The notes: generated from the letters alone by a model not told the origin. DNA of 64,000 bases from Nematopogon swammerdamellus (GCA_946902875.1 OX336345.1:18383395-18447394), one strand, 5' to 3'. Positions 44,217-54,686 are shown, numbered from the stretch's first letter. Numbers and translations: made by a program.

Positions 44217-44462
44217 CGCGCGGCTTCTTTCGGGTGCAATTCGTACTTAAAAAGAAGAAAGTACTCGTAAGTAAGCCTGCTACCGTACCTTTAGTTCGAC
44301 GCGCGGAACAATTCGGTTTGTACGAGAGCCACACTTGAATCCAAACCGGAACTGAATTTTATTTAGCCTATCCTGTGTCACGTAAAGTGAAATGTGCTTG
44401 TACTAAGTTTCATAAAATTCAGACGATCTGTTTAAGAGTTATGGAGGAACATACATACATGC
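44217..44462 (-). mobile_element. Probable Helitron fragment, minus strand
   Basis: The left edge ACTAGCTTTTGCGCGCGGCT is the complement of the usual Helitron 3' end, and AAATGTGCTTGTACTAAGTT with GAGTTATGGAGGAAC is common in lepidopteran repeats of this type. The other end was not located. Confidence 0.55.
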
Positions 44463-44616
44463 AGAATATTTCATACATAGAGGCTACGAACGCAGTATCT
44501 CATAAAATAAAGCAACTTACTCCATGACCATCCCTTACAGATTTATAATTAGTATTTATGATTGCTAATACTCATTAGATAGTCCCTCGGCAGAACTTCC
44601 GAAGCTGTTTTTTTCT

Positions 44617-45072
44617 AAGGCGCGATAGTCTGCCGCCGGCGGCGGCGGCGCCGCTTCATTTCGATACCGAGCTACTGAAACACTCTGCCAAGCCTGCCTG
44701 ACCCCTACGTACTAGTGTTCTGGGTACTAATGTTTTGCGTTACCACAGCACTTATACTGTACTCAGAAGGACTCTACAGTCTCTATAATGTACAGTTGTC
44801 CCTTTGGCCGTGCCGGTTAAACTGAGCTGAACAGAAAACATGGAAAATATTACTTATGGTGGAACTTTTTGGTTCCCTCTTCTCGTGAATGTCCTGGCGG
44901 CAACAGCGCAGGGAATGTCAGCGCGACAGTCTGCCGCCGCGCCGCTTCCTGTCGATACCGCGCTACTGACACACTCTGCCAAGCCTGCCTGCGCTGCGCC
45001 CTACGTACTATAATGTTCTGCATTACCACCACCGCACTGATACTGCACTCTGAAGGACTCCAGATGTCGCTC
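44617..45072 (+). repeat. Diverged direct duplication (about 303-bp spacing) with CGG tract
   Basis: 44617-44785 and 44920-45072 share CAGTCTGCCGCCG-type starts, CTACTGAAACACTCTGCCAA/CTACTGACACACTCTGCCAA, GCCTGCCTG and CTACGTACTA. The first copy has an expanded GGCGGCGGCGGCGCC. A SINE remnant (44797-44843) lies between them. Confidence 0.85.
44797..44843 (-). mobile_element. Composite SINE, copy J (short inner fragment)
   Basis: CCCTTTGGCCGTGCCGGTTA and ACTGAGCTGAACAGAAAACA match the centre of the SINE body in reverse. Both ends are missing. Confidence 0.6.
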
Positions 45073-45198
45073 TTTCTATAAATAAATGGTTCGATTCGAC
45101 AGAATCGAAGGTTCTTACGCTTTATATTAAAATCCAATTATTAATTTACTTTTCATTGGGATAGCGCCATCTATGCGATATTCCTTTCAACTTTGTTC

Positions 45199-45322
45199 GA
45201 CATCAAGTACGTCAGCGGAAAGCAGTGGTTCCGTACCACTGTAGGCCGTGAGGACTGGAGGATAATTGGAGAGGCTATGTCCAGCAGTGCACGCTTACAC
45301 GCTGACTGACCGACTGACTGAA
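45199..45322 (+). mobile_element. RTE LINE 3' end fragment
   Basis: Begins at the GACATCAAGTACGTC point of the RTE C-terminus and ends CGCTGACTGACCGACTGACTG. Similar to 28280-28422 apart from small changes, including a 1-base deletion in GAGGC(G)TATGTCC that breaks the frame. Confidence 0.9.
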
Positions 45323-45600
45323 TAGGTAAAACCACGGCAAAGTAATCAAATTATCATTTCTTTAAATACGAGGCATGAAACAGTGAATCTACATTGATCT
45401 TCATTGAAGTTAGAAGCTGTTTTCAAGCCCATTGTAAAAAAGGCATTCTCCTTGCCTGCTTGAAATCATCTAGTTTTATGTTTTTTTTTATTTTCACATT
45501 TTTACAATGTATTTATATTCATTTTACATATTTTATATTATACAAAAACTTATAAAAATACACAAAATTAATAAAAATCTAAATAAAAACGGTAAATATC
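45323..45600. other. AT-rich spacer
   Basis: Low-complexity A/T DNA; no feature. Confidence 0.35.
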
Positions 45601-46060
45601 CGCCGGTGGCGGGAGGCAGGCCTCCAAGCACGCCGGCGGGTGTAGGCCGTGGCTACGGAGCTCTCCGAGACGACGCGAGGCAAGCTACGAGCGATAGGCC
45701 TACGAGTCTAGTACCACCAACTAGACTCGTAGGCCACCACCACCCCCATCTCGGAGAGCTCCGTATCCGGCGGGCTGCGGGGCGACGCCACGCAGCTCTT
45801 CTATACTTGAAAGGCCTCTTGCGTGCATCGCTGTGGCGCACGGCGCTGCACCGGTAGCGGAGGCTGCAAGCGGTGCATAAGGCCGCGATAGCCTCAAGCT
45901 AACCGGTGGCGGCGGACCTCGTCCCGTCGTAGCTGGTGTGGCGGGGCGCGTTCCTGGTTCGCCGTCCTCACCGGCAGACGCGGGCGATGGAGTAGTAAAC
46001 CGTGGTGGATTGGGTGCGCTGCTGGTGTTGGTGGTGAAAGAAGCGGCAGGTCTAGTTAGT
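45601..46060. repeat. GC-rich block with nested palindrome
   Basis: The block is much richer in GC than its neighbours. TACGGAGCTCTCCGAGA (45654-45670) pairs with TCTCGGAGAGCTCCGTA (45749-45765), and inside it GGCCTACGAGTCTAG (45697-45711) pairs with CTAGACTCGTAGGCC (45721-45735). The minus frame 45653-45841 is Arg/Trp-rich but unrecognised. Possibly the UTR of a GC-rich retroelement, or a foreign segment. Confidence 0.7.
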
Positions 46061-46481
46061 TATGTTATTATTAGATATTATACCTCTGTAATCCCACATG
46101 TTTGCCAATTTTAAACAAACTATTTCCCGAGTTGATCAAGTTTGCCAAATAAAGTAATAAACATGAAGAAATAATTTCAATCTTTCATGATCAATTCATT
46201 CAACATGATAAGAATTCAACATTTTGCAAATTCAACATTGTGCTCCGGAAGGCATAATTCCATATTCCACCAAGAACACTTCACTTACCGCGTAGTTGCT
46301 ACTAAATTCAATACAGTGTGCGTATATGCGGCAGGACCATTAACATGAAATCAGCATCACTCGCGGACGAGAACCAGTCAAAGAATGAGGAACTATTATT
46401 TCAGTATGAATTCCCTTGACGAACAAACGTTGAAGAGTTTATTAATTAAACCCTAGTATGAATCTAAAAGACAATATTTTA
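46061..46481. other. No recognisable feature
   Basis: Ordinary AT-rich DNA. Confidence 0.35.
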
Positions 46482-46745
46482 ATGTACATACAATATGCAT
46501 ACATACCATCAAGCTGTACGCCGACAAGCGGGGTAAGCAGAGTAGTCAATGTTGGGTGCTAGAACTCTGGTGAATTGGCACCAGCAAGCCTAAAATATAC
46601 TAAGGCACGAAGACCCACCTGCTGCATGACTCGGTGGTAGGACCGTGCCCAGGCGAGAGGTGGCTATCATATCGCTCTTTATCACGGCATCTTTAGTCTC
46701 CTTTTACGGCATGCACGGGGAGAGATGGAGTGGGTTTTTTTTTTT
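46482..46745 (-). mobile_element. Retroposon U, copy U4 (internally shortened)
   Basis: Minus-strand copy with GACAAGCGGGGTAAGCAGAG, GGCACGAAGACCCACCTGCT and GCATGCACGGGGAGAGATG. The segment around the TTTCGCAAA word is deleted and the 5' end is lost in a T run. Confidence 0.75.
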
Positions 46746-46751
46746 CAAATA

Positions 46752-47107
46752 TAGTTTCCGTACAGATACGAAACCCTAAAAAGGCCATGACATTGTGATT
46801 TCGTTTTACGAGTTTTTTTTGTTGTTTTTTTTATGGAAACTAACACGTTTGGCTACATCACCTACCAACAAACTTTGAAAAAAAAACTCGTATCTTGTAT
46901 GGAGACCCCCTTAATTTTTTACCTTTTCTATATTTTATTATTTCTTGTTATATCCACCATAATAACATATATTCTGTGAAAATTTCAACCGGCTAACTAT
47001 TACGGTTCCAAAGATACAGCAGTAGGACCGAGAGTAGGACAGACAGACAGACAGACGGCGCGGCGTAGGCTTAGTAATAATCCGTATGTGATAGGGAAAC
47101 CTAAAAA
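46752..47107 (+). mobile_element. Repeat G, copy G3, rearranged, with a SINE tail inside
   Basis: 46752-46785 holds one G 3' end (GATACGAAACCCTAAAAAGG). 46892-47107 holds the second half of another copy (TGTATGGAGACCCCCTTAA to GGGAAACCTAAAAA). In between, 46825-46870 is a minus-strand SINE 3' end (poly-T, ATGGAAACTAACACG, GGCTACATCACCTACC), copy K. TACGAGTTTTTTTT and AAAAAAAACTCGTA flank copy K as an inverted pair. Confidence 0.75.
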
Positions 47108-47829
47108 TTATAATGATAGATAACAAAAGGCATCATGCAGAGAACTCAATTTTCGATTCGTTCTCTAAGACCTCAGGCTAGGTCCGTACAGCTCAAGGCA
47201 TACCTGTTCCAGTGCACGCGGAGTCAATAAACATCTACACAAATTAATAAAAATATTTAGAAATTTGAAGCATGCGCTTACAGCGCGTCTTTACATATTA
47301 TTATGTGTAGGTGTATGAGTGCATGTGTATGTAATGTACACATACTGACATGTATCTGTGCAAGGTATGACTGTGATTCTGTTGTCAATAGAAAATTGCG
47401 GAATATTCTAAGATTTGCTTATTTTATTTATTTATTTTAAACACTGACAGCTGGTGCTTGTATTAATTTTGTTTAATTTATGAGTGCACTTGTATTGTTT
47501 TTGAGTATTTTTGTTTGTTTGTTTTTTTTTTTTTTGTTAAATTGATTTTACACAAGCAACCTCGTATACAAATCGATAATTTAAATTGAATTTTACGTTA
47601 AAAAATTATCGCTTTGAGGATGCTTGATTATTTTCTAAAGGCTTAACTCTACCTACAGTACAGGAGTGATTTATATGTAAATGTTTGAAAATTCGCCTTT
47701 AAAAAACATAAGAAAACTATGTGTTTTTGTATATTATATAGTAATATTTAAATAAAAAGCCAAAAAATTGGTAATAAAAATATAATTTAATGATAAGAAA
47801 ACTAGCAAATACGAAGATTTTTTGTATTT
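47108..47829. other. No recognisable feature
   Basis: AT-rich with a TTTTTTTTTTTTTT run at about 47522. Nothing identified. Confidence 0.35.
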
Positions 47830-47990
47830 TATTGCACCCGAACTGGGTGGCTGTGCCAGAGGTCGGAGCCTGGGGCACAGTCAATTTCACCCACGAGGAG
47901 GTGCCATTCCGGCTTGAAGGCGGATTAAAGTCGCTGGGGAGAGGCGGTGAACCCGCGATTTGAATTTAGCATGCACCGTTATATCTTTAT
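47830..47990 (-). mobile_element. LINE family B, 3' UTR and tail
   Basis: TTATTGCACCCGAACTGGGT, GGCTGTGCCAGAGG...CTGGGGCACAG (tail hairpin), CATTCCGGCTTGAAGGCGGA. Only UTR remains. Confidence 0.85.
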
Positions 47991-48081
47991 CTATATCAAA
48001 AATATGTAATGAATGATAGATAGATATCAATACGTTATTGCTCCACGAAAAAATTACATTATTAAAACATAGTATCTTATT

Positions 48082-48357
48082 AAAAACCGGCCAAGTGCGA
48101 GTCGAACTCGCGCACCGAGGGTTCCGTATCGCCATGTCATGGTCAGCGCCACTCACGCCATCTATGTATTAGTTAAAATGCTTCATACTCTTTTCGGTAG
48201 ATGGCGCGCATACACTTTTTAGTTTCTTGTATGGGGACCCCGTAAATTTTTAACCTTTTCTTATTTTTATTTATCATTTGTTGTTATATTGGCCATAATA
48301 ACACATATTCTGTGAAAAGTTCAACGGGCTACCTATTACGGTTCAAGATATACAGCC

Positions 48358-48392
<35 letters not shown>

Positions 48393-48432
48393 GGCGGCGT
48401 ATAGGCTTCCGTGCAGATACGGAACCCTAAAA
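48082..48432 (+). mobile_element. Repeat G, copy G4 (complete)
   Basis: Full copy from AAAAACCGGCCAAGTGCGAG to CAGATACGGAACCCTAAAAA with (GACA)n at 48361-48392. It matches G2 closely except for small indels. Confidence 0.9.
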
Positions 48433-48923
48433 ACGTTATAAATACAAATCAGCGCACTTAGCAAAAAAAATTCTACAAAATAATCTAATCAACAATAGAG
48501 ACAGCTGCGCGGAACTAAATTGCTGCAAATTGCGAAAGGATTCGAACCCCGTACTCCGTATTCATTTACCCTTCACGCCTAAGCTTCCTGTGACACGCAC
48601 ATAAGGGGTCGGCTGTGAGGAATAACGCATTCACTCATTGTCATATCGCTTCGTATAATATTAAGAACATGATTTTTTTTAAAGCGATATAATGATTTAT
48701 TACCAAATTAACAGTTGAGGCTAAAAAATAATAAATTAAGGAAAAAAACAAAAGAGTAATATCAAAGCGTAAAATTAAATTAAAATAAAGAATTCCTTCT
48801 TTTAAAAAATGTTTTCTGCAGAGTACAAGATAGATCAGATTTTTTTTGTGCCAATTTGAATTTAGAATATACTTAATTGAAAAGAAATGTTTGCACATAT
48901 ACAAAAACAATCATAAGGACCAG
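48433..48923. other. No gene recognised
   Basis: GGATTCGAACCCCG at 48539-48552 is a B-box-like word in reverse, but no tRNA head or SINE body was found. The rest is AT-rich. Confidence 0.3.
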
Positions 48924-48970
48924 TAGCACACAAGGCGGACTTATAAAGAAGAGTGATTTCTTACAGTCAA
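48924..48970 (-). repeat. LINE family D, 3' UTR fragment
   Basis: Reverse of TTGACTGTAAGAAATC and TATAAGTCCGCCTTGTG, as at 41641 and 56398. Confidence 0.65.
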
Positions 48971-49209
48971 TATTTCTGAAATTTTATTTCACAATAGAAT
49001 TGACCCCGCATCTCATACCTTAACTACTTACCGTAAAGTTTACGCAGCCAACTATGCAACCCTTCAACGCGGCCTAAAATATTGTAACTGTTATAAACAA
49101 TGCTTTAAAATATTTTGGCGAGAATACAGGTATGCATCTTTAAATTTTTCTTGACGGGGTTTAAAATTTTTCCGCCAAAATACTTTAGTCACAAATACAT
49201 CTTACATTA

Positions 49210-49463
49210 TTAAAGACAGTTTGGCCAAGTGCTCTAGGCGTCGTCGCTTTCTCTGGCCTGAGGTCCGAGGTTCGAATCCAACCGGCGCGGCGTGTACCAA
49301 TGCGTTTTTCTGATTTGATGTTAAATGTACGTGCATACCTTCACCCACTGCTCCATGGTTCGGTTTCCATGTAAAAATGTAGGTCCACCGGATTGAATGT
49401 AGGAAATTGCCTACGGCCATAATCCCGCCCTTGCCACGCATTAAGTGGCATAAATAAAAAAAA
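49210..49463 (+). mobile_element. tRNA-derived SINE, second family
   Basis: The A box TGGCCAAGTGCTCTAGG (49222-49238) and the B box GGTTCGAATCC (49269-49279) have normal tRNA spacing and look Ser/Leu-like. A body follows, containing GTTCGGTTTCCATGTAAAAA and TGTAGGTCC, similar to the segment right after the B box in the composite SINE, and then a TAAATAAAAAAAA tail. It cannot encode a functional tRNA because the stem sequences do not pair as a cloverleaf with CCA context. Confidence 0.85.
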
Positions 49464-50299
49464 GTGTGAACTTTACACGTACCTAGCTTTTAGTATCGAA
49501 CGTGGATCTTCACTTTTGCAACCGACAACTCGACTGTGATCAGGGTAAATCTCCAGTTCCGATTTGGCCTACATCCTTTCATCCGTAGGGTTACGTTGGA
49601 TCCGGCACGTGTGTTTATTTATGCCTATAGGAATAAGTGTGCTCACAAATCTGACATTGAATACGCTCATAATTCCTCAACTAACAAACAAAATCGTCAA
49701 AATAATTTAGACTCTATTAAAAAACAGCATATGATATATATTTAAGGGGTAGAGAAAAATAAAGGGATACCAAAAATCAGGGCGTTAAAAAGAGTGCAAT
49801 AAAAAAGGTGAGTACGATATAGGGGTGCAAAGTTTTTAGGGGAAGTGAGGCACTTCCGACACGCAAAGTTCCTGCTCATAGCGGTCTGTGGGTTAGATTC
49901 CCTATCAGGAAAGGGTGTGCTCTCTTAATGTGAAAATTATGATCGATGGCCGATACACAATATGCTTGTAATTGCGAAGAATTTGTAATAAATATCTAGC
50001 TTATTGTGTTCGTTTATACAAAAGTTAAACTAAGGCAGTAATGGAAAATAATAAATCATTTTAAAACAGTTTCGAAAGTGTGTTTTTCAAACTAAAATGG
50101 TAAGAGCATTTTACATGTTCAATGAAAACAGATAGGCCGATTGGACGATCTTCTCGTAATAATATTGCTGATATATCTGTAAACACAGGTTGAATCACTT
50201 AAATGCTAAGCTAGCCTAAACAAAAAATATATACCTAAACAAAACGGCAAAAACGTTAAATTTGACTTTTTGCCTCATTGTAGTTTTTTATATTTGATT
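49464..50299. other. No gene; possible old SINE near 49850-49940
   Basis: GTGGGTTAGATTCCCTATCA is B-box-like, but no A box or tail can be assigned. Frames here are short. Confidence 0.3.
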
Positions 50300-50760
50300 T
50301 TTTATTGAAAGCGCGACATATGGCGCCGAGGCTCCCATAAGGTGCCTAACGGCGCCCATGGACATTCGGTCGTATGCGGGGGTTGCGAATGCCATGCCGG
50401 CCTGACAGGTGCCCATTTACGCCCCTCTTGAAGGACCCGAGACTGTACTTGGGGGGAAATATGTGAGCAGGGAGAGCGTTCCAGAGTTTACCGGTTCTGT
50501 AGAGGAAAGAGATCTGCAGAATCGATTGGTACGCATCCGCGGTAAGTCCAGCGTGTAGGAATGTAATCCCTGCCCAGTGCGCGTGGTGCGAAGGTGGAAA
50601 GGGGGCGGCGGGATCGCGTTAAACAGCTCTTCCGAGTACTCCCCATGTAATAAGCGATAGAACACACTTAGGGAGCCGACGACATCCCTATGGAGTTGAA
50701 GTGGTTCTGGATCGCGGGACACTTCGGGGTCACCACTAGTCGCACGTCCGGCCAGACGTT
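50300..50760 (-). mobile_element. LINE family A, C-terminus and 3' end (best copy)
   Basis: The element enters at the right and ends at the left with a poly-T (minus poly-A) tail at about 50300. Order on the minus strand: protein C-terminus, 3' UTR with GGCGCCATATGTCGCGC, tail. The 5' part is truncated. It is the reference for the pieces at 11932, 36368, 36530 and 63789. Confidence 0.85.
50417..50757 (-). pseudogene. LINE A reverse transcriptase, C-terminal domain, frameshifted
   Basis: The minus frame reads LQLHRDVVGSLSVFYRLLHG, YSEELFNAIPPPPFH, TRTGQGLHSYTLDLPRMRTN, RFCRS, then a one-base shift gives FLYRTGKLWNAL and YSLGSFKRGVNGHLSG. The RRDV.SL..FYR..HGE.SEELF and RT..LWN.LP words are the conserved end of Jockey/CR1-group LINE proteins, downstream of the polymerase core. 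Polymerase and endonuclease domains are absent here. Family A is a provisional label. Confidence 0.8.
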
Positions 50761-51742
50761 GTTTATTTTTGTTTAGATTCATAGTTTTAGTTTTAATTAA
50801 TTAAATAAATCTTTAAAGCTACATGTATGTACATATTTTTGTCTACGTACATGATTTTATTTAATGTGTGAAAAATATATTTTCATGATATATTTAGGTA
50901 ATTTATCAAACAATAAATAATTCAGTTTCGGAATAAGTCCACCATCACCCCGTATGTCTGCGGAGCGAGCAGGCAGGGGACATGTGCCAAACTGGTTCTT
51001 ATTCAAATGAAGTCGTTATAGTTCGCGAAAGCACAACTTTTTTACTCGGCTATAATAATTACCGCTGCGTGTAAATTTAATCTCTATTTGCATACGGATT
51101 TTATTGCATTAATAATGTGCTGAAGTTGTACGTGCGCTGCGGTGGATTTTTTGTTAATTTTTTTGAGATAAAATTATGAGTAGCTATAATTTTATTGGTA
51201 GAAATTCGTATTCACTCGGCGACAATATACAACTCGCTTAAACCATAACGATCAAGCGATTGAGTAATTCAGAAATTAATAATAATATGCTATTACAATA
51301 TTTATTTATTTTGTATTTTTGTATTGTGTTATTTGGGAAAAACACATTTACAAAAATCCTAATAAATAAAGTGAAGTTTCTACGGGCGACCGACCGTGTA
51401 ACGTATATCAATATATGAATATCCTTATAACTCGAAAACTAGTTTATAGATTTACATACGGTTTTCACTGTTACATTCTCTCACTTCACACAAAGGCACA
51501 CAACTTGGTAATATTTCTAGGAGATATCATCCTTCATCAGTTTATATTTGTATTATTTAGTATAGAAATTTAATTTGTTAAAGTTAGTTGTTGTTTAGTT
51601 TATTTTCTTTTCTTTAATTATATTTTTCTGTGTTGGGCTTTACCTGAAGTAAATAAACAAAGTCAAGGTTTTGAAGAAAAAATAGGTGATAGTGATTTTT
51701 ATAACGATTGATAAGCATTAAAATATTAAGTCACAAATGTTA
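50761..51742. other. No gene recognised
   Basis: AT-rich. Near 51377-51480 the words GACCGTGTAACGTATATC and TATAACTCGAAAACTAG recall Helitron-type repeat interiors. Confidence 0.3.
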
Positions 51743-51826
51743 AGTACCGTGTGGGGTCGGTACTTAAAAAGAATAGCCCCACTGCATCTCTCCCCGTCGC
51801 ATGTCGTAAAAGTCGACTAAGGGATC
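51743..51826 (+). mobile_element. Retroposon U, 5' piece (U5), joined to a SINE
   Basis: ACCGTGTGGGGTCGGTACTT to GTCGACTAAGGGA is the U 5' end, but no U sequence follows; SINE copy L begins at the next base and after L there is again no U sequence. This suggests a chimeric retrotranscript rather than SINE insertion into U. Confidence 0.85.
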
Positions 51827-52177
51827 GTCAGCCTCGTCAGCTCAGTGGTGCGGTCAGTTATTGGATGGGTGACCGCCCGACCGTTGGAGGCTGACCGTGG
51901 TTCGGATTCCACGTTAAACTGTAGGTCCCTTCCCTTCTTACCTTACTGGGTGGTAGGGTTTATCCCGGCCGGGTTGGTACCACCGCACTGAACGAAACGT
52001 CGGTCGAAACGGCTATGTAAATAGTTCGTGTTTTCCGTCCAGTTCAGTGTAGCCGGCGCGAAATGAAGGGAAGCACTGACATAGCACCTAGTTCACCCGG
52101 TGTTATGGGCTGACATCACGGATGTTGTAGGTGATGTAGTCAACCGTGTCAGTTTCCATAAAAAAAAAAAAAAAAAA
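51827..52177 (+). mobile_element. Composite SINE, copy L (youngest looking, A18 tail)
   Basis: Complete body with the GAAATGAAGGG variant and an uninterrupted 18-A tail (52160-52177). The head is shortened: GCTCAGTGGTGCGGTCAG joins directly to TTATTGGATGGGTGACCGC, removing the spacer between two GCGGTCAG-like words, so A and B boxes are closer than in copies E and H. Confidence 0.93.
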
Positions 52178-53005
52178 CATAATTCTTACACAGTAATATT
52201 ATTATAATAAAATTGACACTACTGAGTAAGAGGGCGCACTGTGCCTGCAGATTGTAAATAGTAAACTTGAACTTGACATGACATATCCACGCTCATCATA
52301 ACACATCGTCAAACAACTACGAATCACGACCAGTGATTTCGGAGGCGCGAAAAACAAAAATATGCAACGTCATGGCTCTAATAGAATGTGTCACATCATG
52401 TTAAGGTGACATCACCTACTATTCACATTAAAAATAATGTACTTTATAAATTTTTTATAAAATTTAAGAAAGAAATATCCTGAAAATAATGTTCGTTTTT
52501 TATTTAATTTATTTTTTTATTTAAGCATTTACACATTTAATATGTTCACATATCATTATGTACAAATATGTTTAGGTATGTTCTGTATTCCTAAATTATT
52601 TCTATGTAGATCTATGTAAATTTTAAAATACATGTGCAATGGTCACTTTAAAAATTTTAATCATTTTCTTAAAGTTTTATCATACATAAATTAAAACTTT
52701 TATTACCTGCTGATACACCTTAAAAGTAGCCAAGGAAAACAAATTTATTATGCAAAAATTATCTAGATGGAGTAATACGGGTTTCTACAACGCATCCCGT
52801 TACTAATGTAGTTTTATGTTTCTAGTGAGCCACAGAGTGAACAAGTCAACATGTGAAATTTTTAAATAAAACTAATTCAAATAATAATATGATTTGTAAA
52901 AAGTTATTATTTCCTCAGATTAGAAAAATCATAAGTGGAAAAAGTTCACTTCCGCCACCGTAATAATTAACAGGCGAACAAGGATGTAGGTCGTAGGTAT
53001 GTATG
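52178..53005. other. No recognisable feature
   Basis: AT-rich, repeat-poor DNA. Confidence 0.35.
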
Positions 53006-53149
53006 ATTTCATTTCATGATAAAAAAATATTTGGGCCGAGTTCTCCGTCCAGGGGATCTACCGGCGGCGGCGTTAACTCACTCGCTAAATTACACAAATA
53101 CTCGCATATTTCAACCAATAGCCGGGCCGGATGCCTCAGCGAACAACGC

Positions 53150-53225
53150 CTTTTATTTGGTTGAGTAAGATCCTTTCTCATACTCACATCGGCGAGTGAG
53201 TAACGCCGGTACAGACAGGGGCAGT
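53150..53225 (-). repeat. Copy of the YRRYSLADVSMR repeat
   Basis: Shares TTTCTCATACTCACATCGGC and GAGTGAGTAACGCCG with 21961-22012. The open minus frame continues both ways but matches nothing I know. Confidence 0.6.
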
Positions 53226-53299
53226 TCAGTGTAACAAGCACACGCATGACATCTTGTTCCCCGGGACTGTGACCCGTCGTCTCACGGGTGTACTCTTTT

Positions 53300-53775
53300 T
53301 TTATTGCATCCGAATTGGGTGGTTTCATTTCATGATAAAAGGTCGAGGTCGGAGCCTCAGGCGCAGCCAATTTCACCCCGAGGAGTTGCCAGGTCGGCCT
53401 GAATGCGGCTAAAGTCGCCGGGAAACGGTTTGCCGCGATTTGAAGATCCGCAGATTGTAGGAGCAGAAAAAGATATTCCCCGGAAACCTATTCCACACCT
53501 TTGCAGGGCGACACAAGAACGATTTTGAGAATCGTGGCGCTCGAAAAACTCTTCTGTCGACTACAAAGAGGTGTTCCACGAGTAGTGAATGCGAATAGGA
53601 GGAGGGATGATGAAAGCGAGTTCATCAGAGCAGCGGCCATAGTAGTACTGGTAAAACAGTGGCTCAATAATCCAATGACGCGTCTGTGCTTCAGTGGTTG
53701 AAGATCCTTCGTGAGTACAGAGTCGCCAAGGAGACGAATGGCTCGTCGTTGAAGAGAATCCATGGCTGAAAGTAG
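53300..53775 (-). mobile_element. LINE family B, C-terminus and 3' end
   Basis: The tail at the left is TTATTGCATCCGAATTGGGT. An 18-bp TTTCATTTCATGATAAAA segment (53323-53340) replaces part of the tail hairpin and is a copy of 53007-53024. Then comes the UTR (GAGTTGCCAGGTCGGCCTGA) and coding sequence up to about 53770. Confidence 0.85.
53420..53763 (-). pseudogene. LINE B reverse transcriptase, C-terminal domain, multiple frameshifts
   Basis: The minus strand reads MDSLQRRAIRLLGDSVLTKD, LQPLKHRRVIGLLS in one frame; YYYGRCSDELAFIIPPPIR in a second; VDRRVFRAPRFSKSFLCR and AKVWNRFPGNIF, YNLRIFKS in a third. This is the standard order for the end of arthropod Jockey/CR1-type LINE proteins (LQRRA.RL..., HRR.....FYRYYHG.CS.EL, RT..VWN.LP). 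At least two indels and a changed WN.LP motif make it dead. Confidence 0.85.
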
Positions 53776-53806
53776 TTACTCGGGGGATTCTTCCCAAAGT
53801 TGACAA

Positions 53807-53842
53807 GTAGGTGATGTAGCTAACCAAAACAGAATTTATAAA
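53807..53842 (+). mobile_element. Possible SINE 3' scrap (copy M)
   Basis: GTAGGTGATGTAGCTAACC followed by an A-rich stretch matches the last part of the composite SINE. Too short to be sure. Confidence 0.35.
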
Positions 53843-54686
53843 AGAAAAACAACAAACAAACAAAAACAGTTTACAGTCTGTGTTAGATGCAGTAAGCGCC
53901 AGCGCCTATGCGAAGTCATCACGATATTCCGTTTTTTATCGCAAGCAAGATTATAACGATGAGAATTCCCGCATCTCTATAAAACCATAAACAAAATAAA
54001 TCGATAATGCACGCGATAAAGGTGAAAAGACGGCACCACCGCTGCACAGAACCAGTGTGGGCGGCCACTGTCATCATTACACCGGAATTATAGTCAATAT
54101 GCCAACAATCGTACATAATTTTCATTTGAATACATTATGCTGTGAATTTCAATTCGACTTCAATGGAGCACCACACAGAGTCGTAGTGTTAATTATTTGA
54201 CAAGTATTATCTCTTTTCTTTGAAAATTTTAACTTTAAATTATTGCAAACGATTATCCAAGCACGTATTACAAGCTAAAAAAAGATTAAATTGAAAATAG
54301 TCGGGTAAAAAAATCGAATGAAATTCTAATCAGTGAAATTTTATAAATAGTACATGAAATCTTATAAAATCACGTGTATCAAGTTAAAAAATACTTACCC
54401 TTTATAAAGGCAATATTTACAACGTATCTCAACTTCAATATTATTTCGTTAAATTATTATGCATTTAAGAAGATCGTACAGACAGGTAACAAACAACAAC
54501 ATCGCAGATTTGATCAACAAAATTAACAAATAAATATACTAACACACATTTACTTTCTTAAAATTAACGTAATTAAAAACACAATTAAATTCTCTATGAA
54601 ATATTATGACACCCACAATCGGAGATGTGGAAATAATTGTAACTAAGCATTGAATCTTGAACACAACGTATATAAAAGCTCTAGTA
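53843..54686. other. No recognisable gene
   Basis: AT-rich, no element ends seen. Confidence 0.35.

Noticed and set aside
43847..44338. 163-codon frame as a gene
   Set aside because: It runs through a Helitron end (44217 onwards) and has no family signature.
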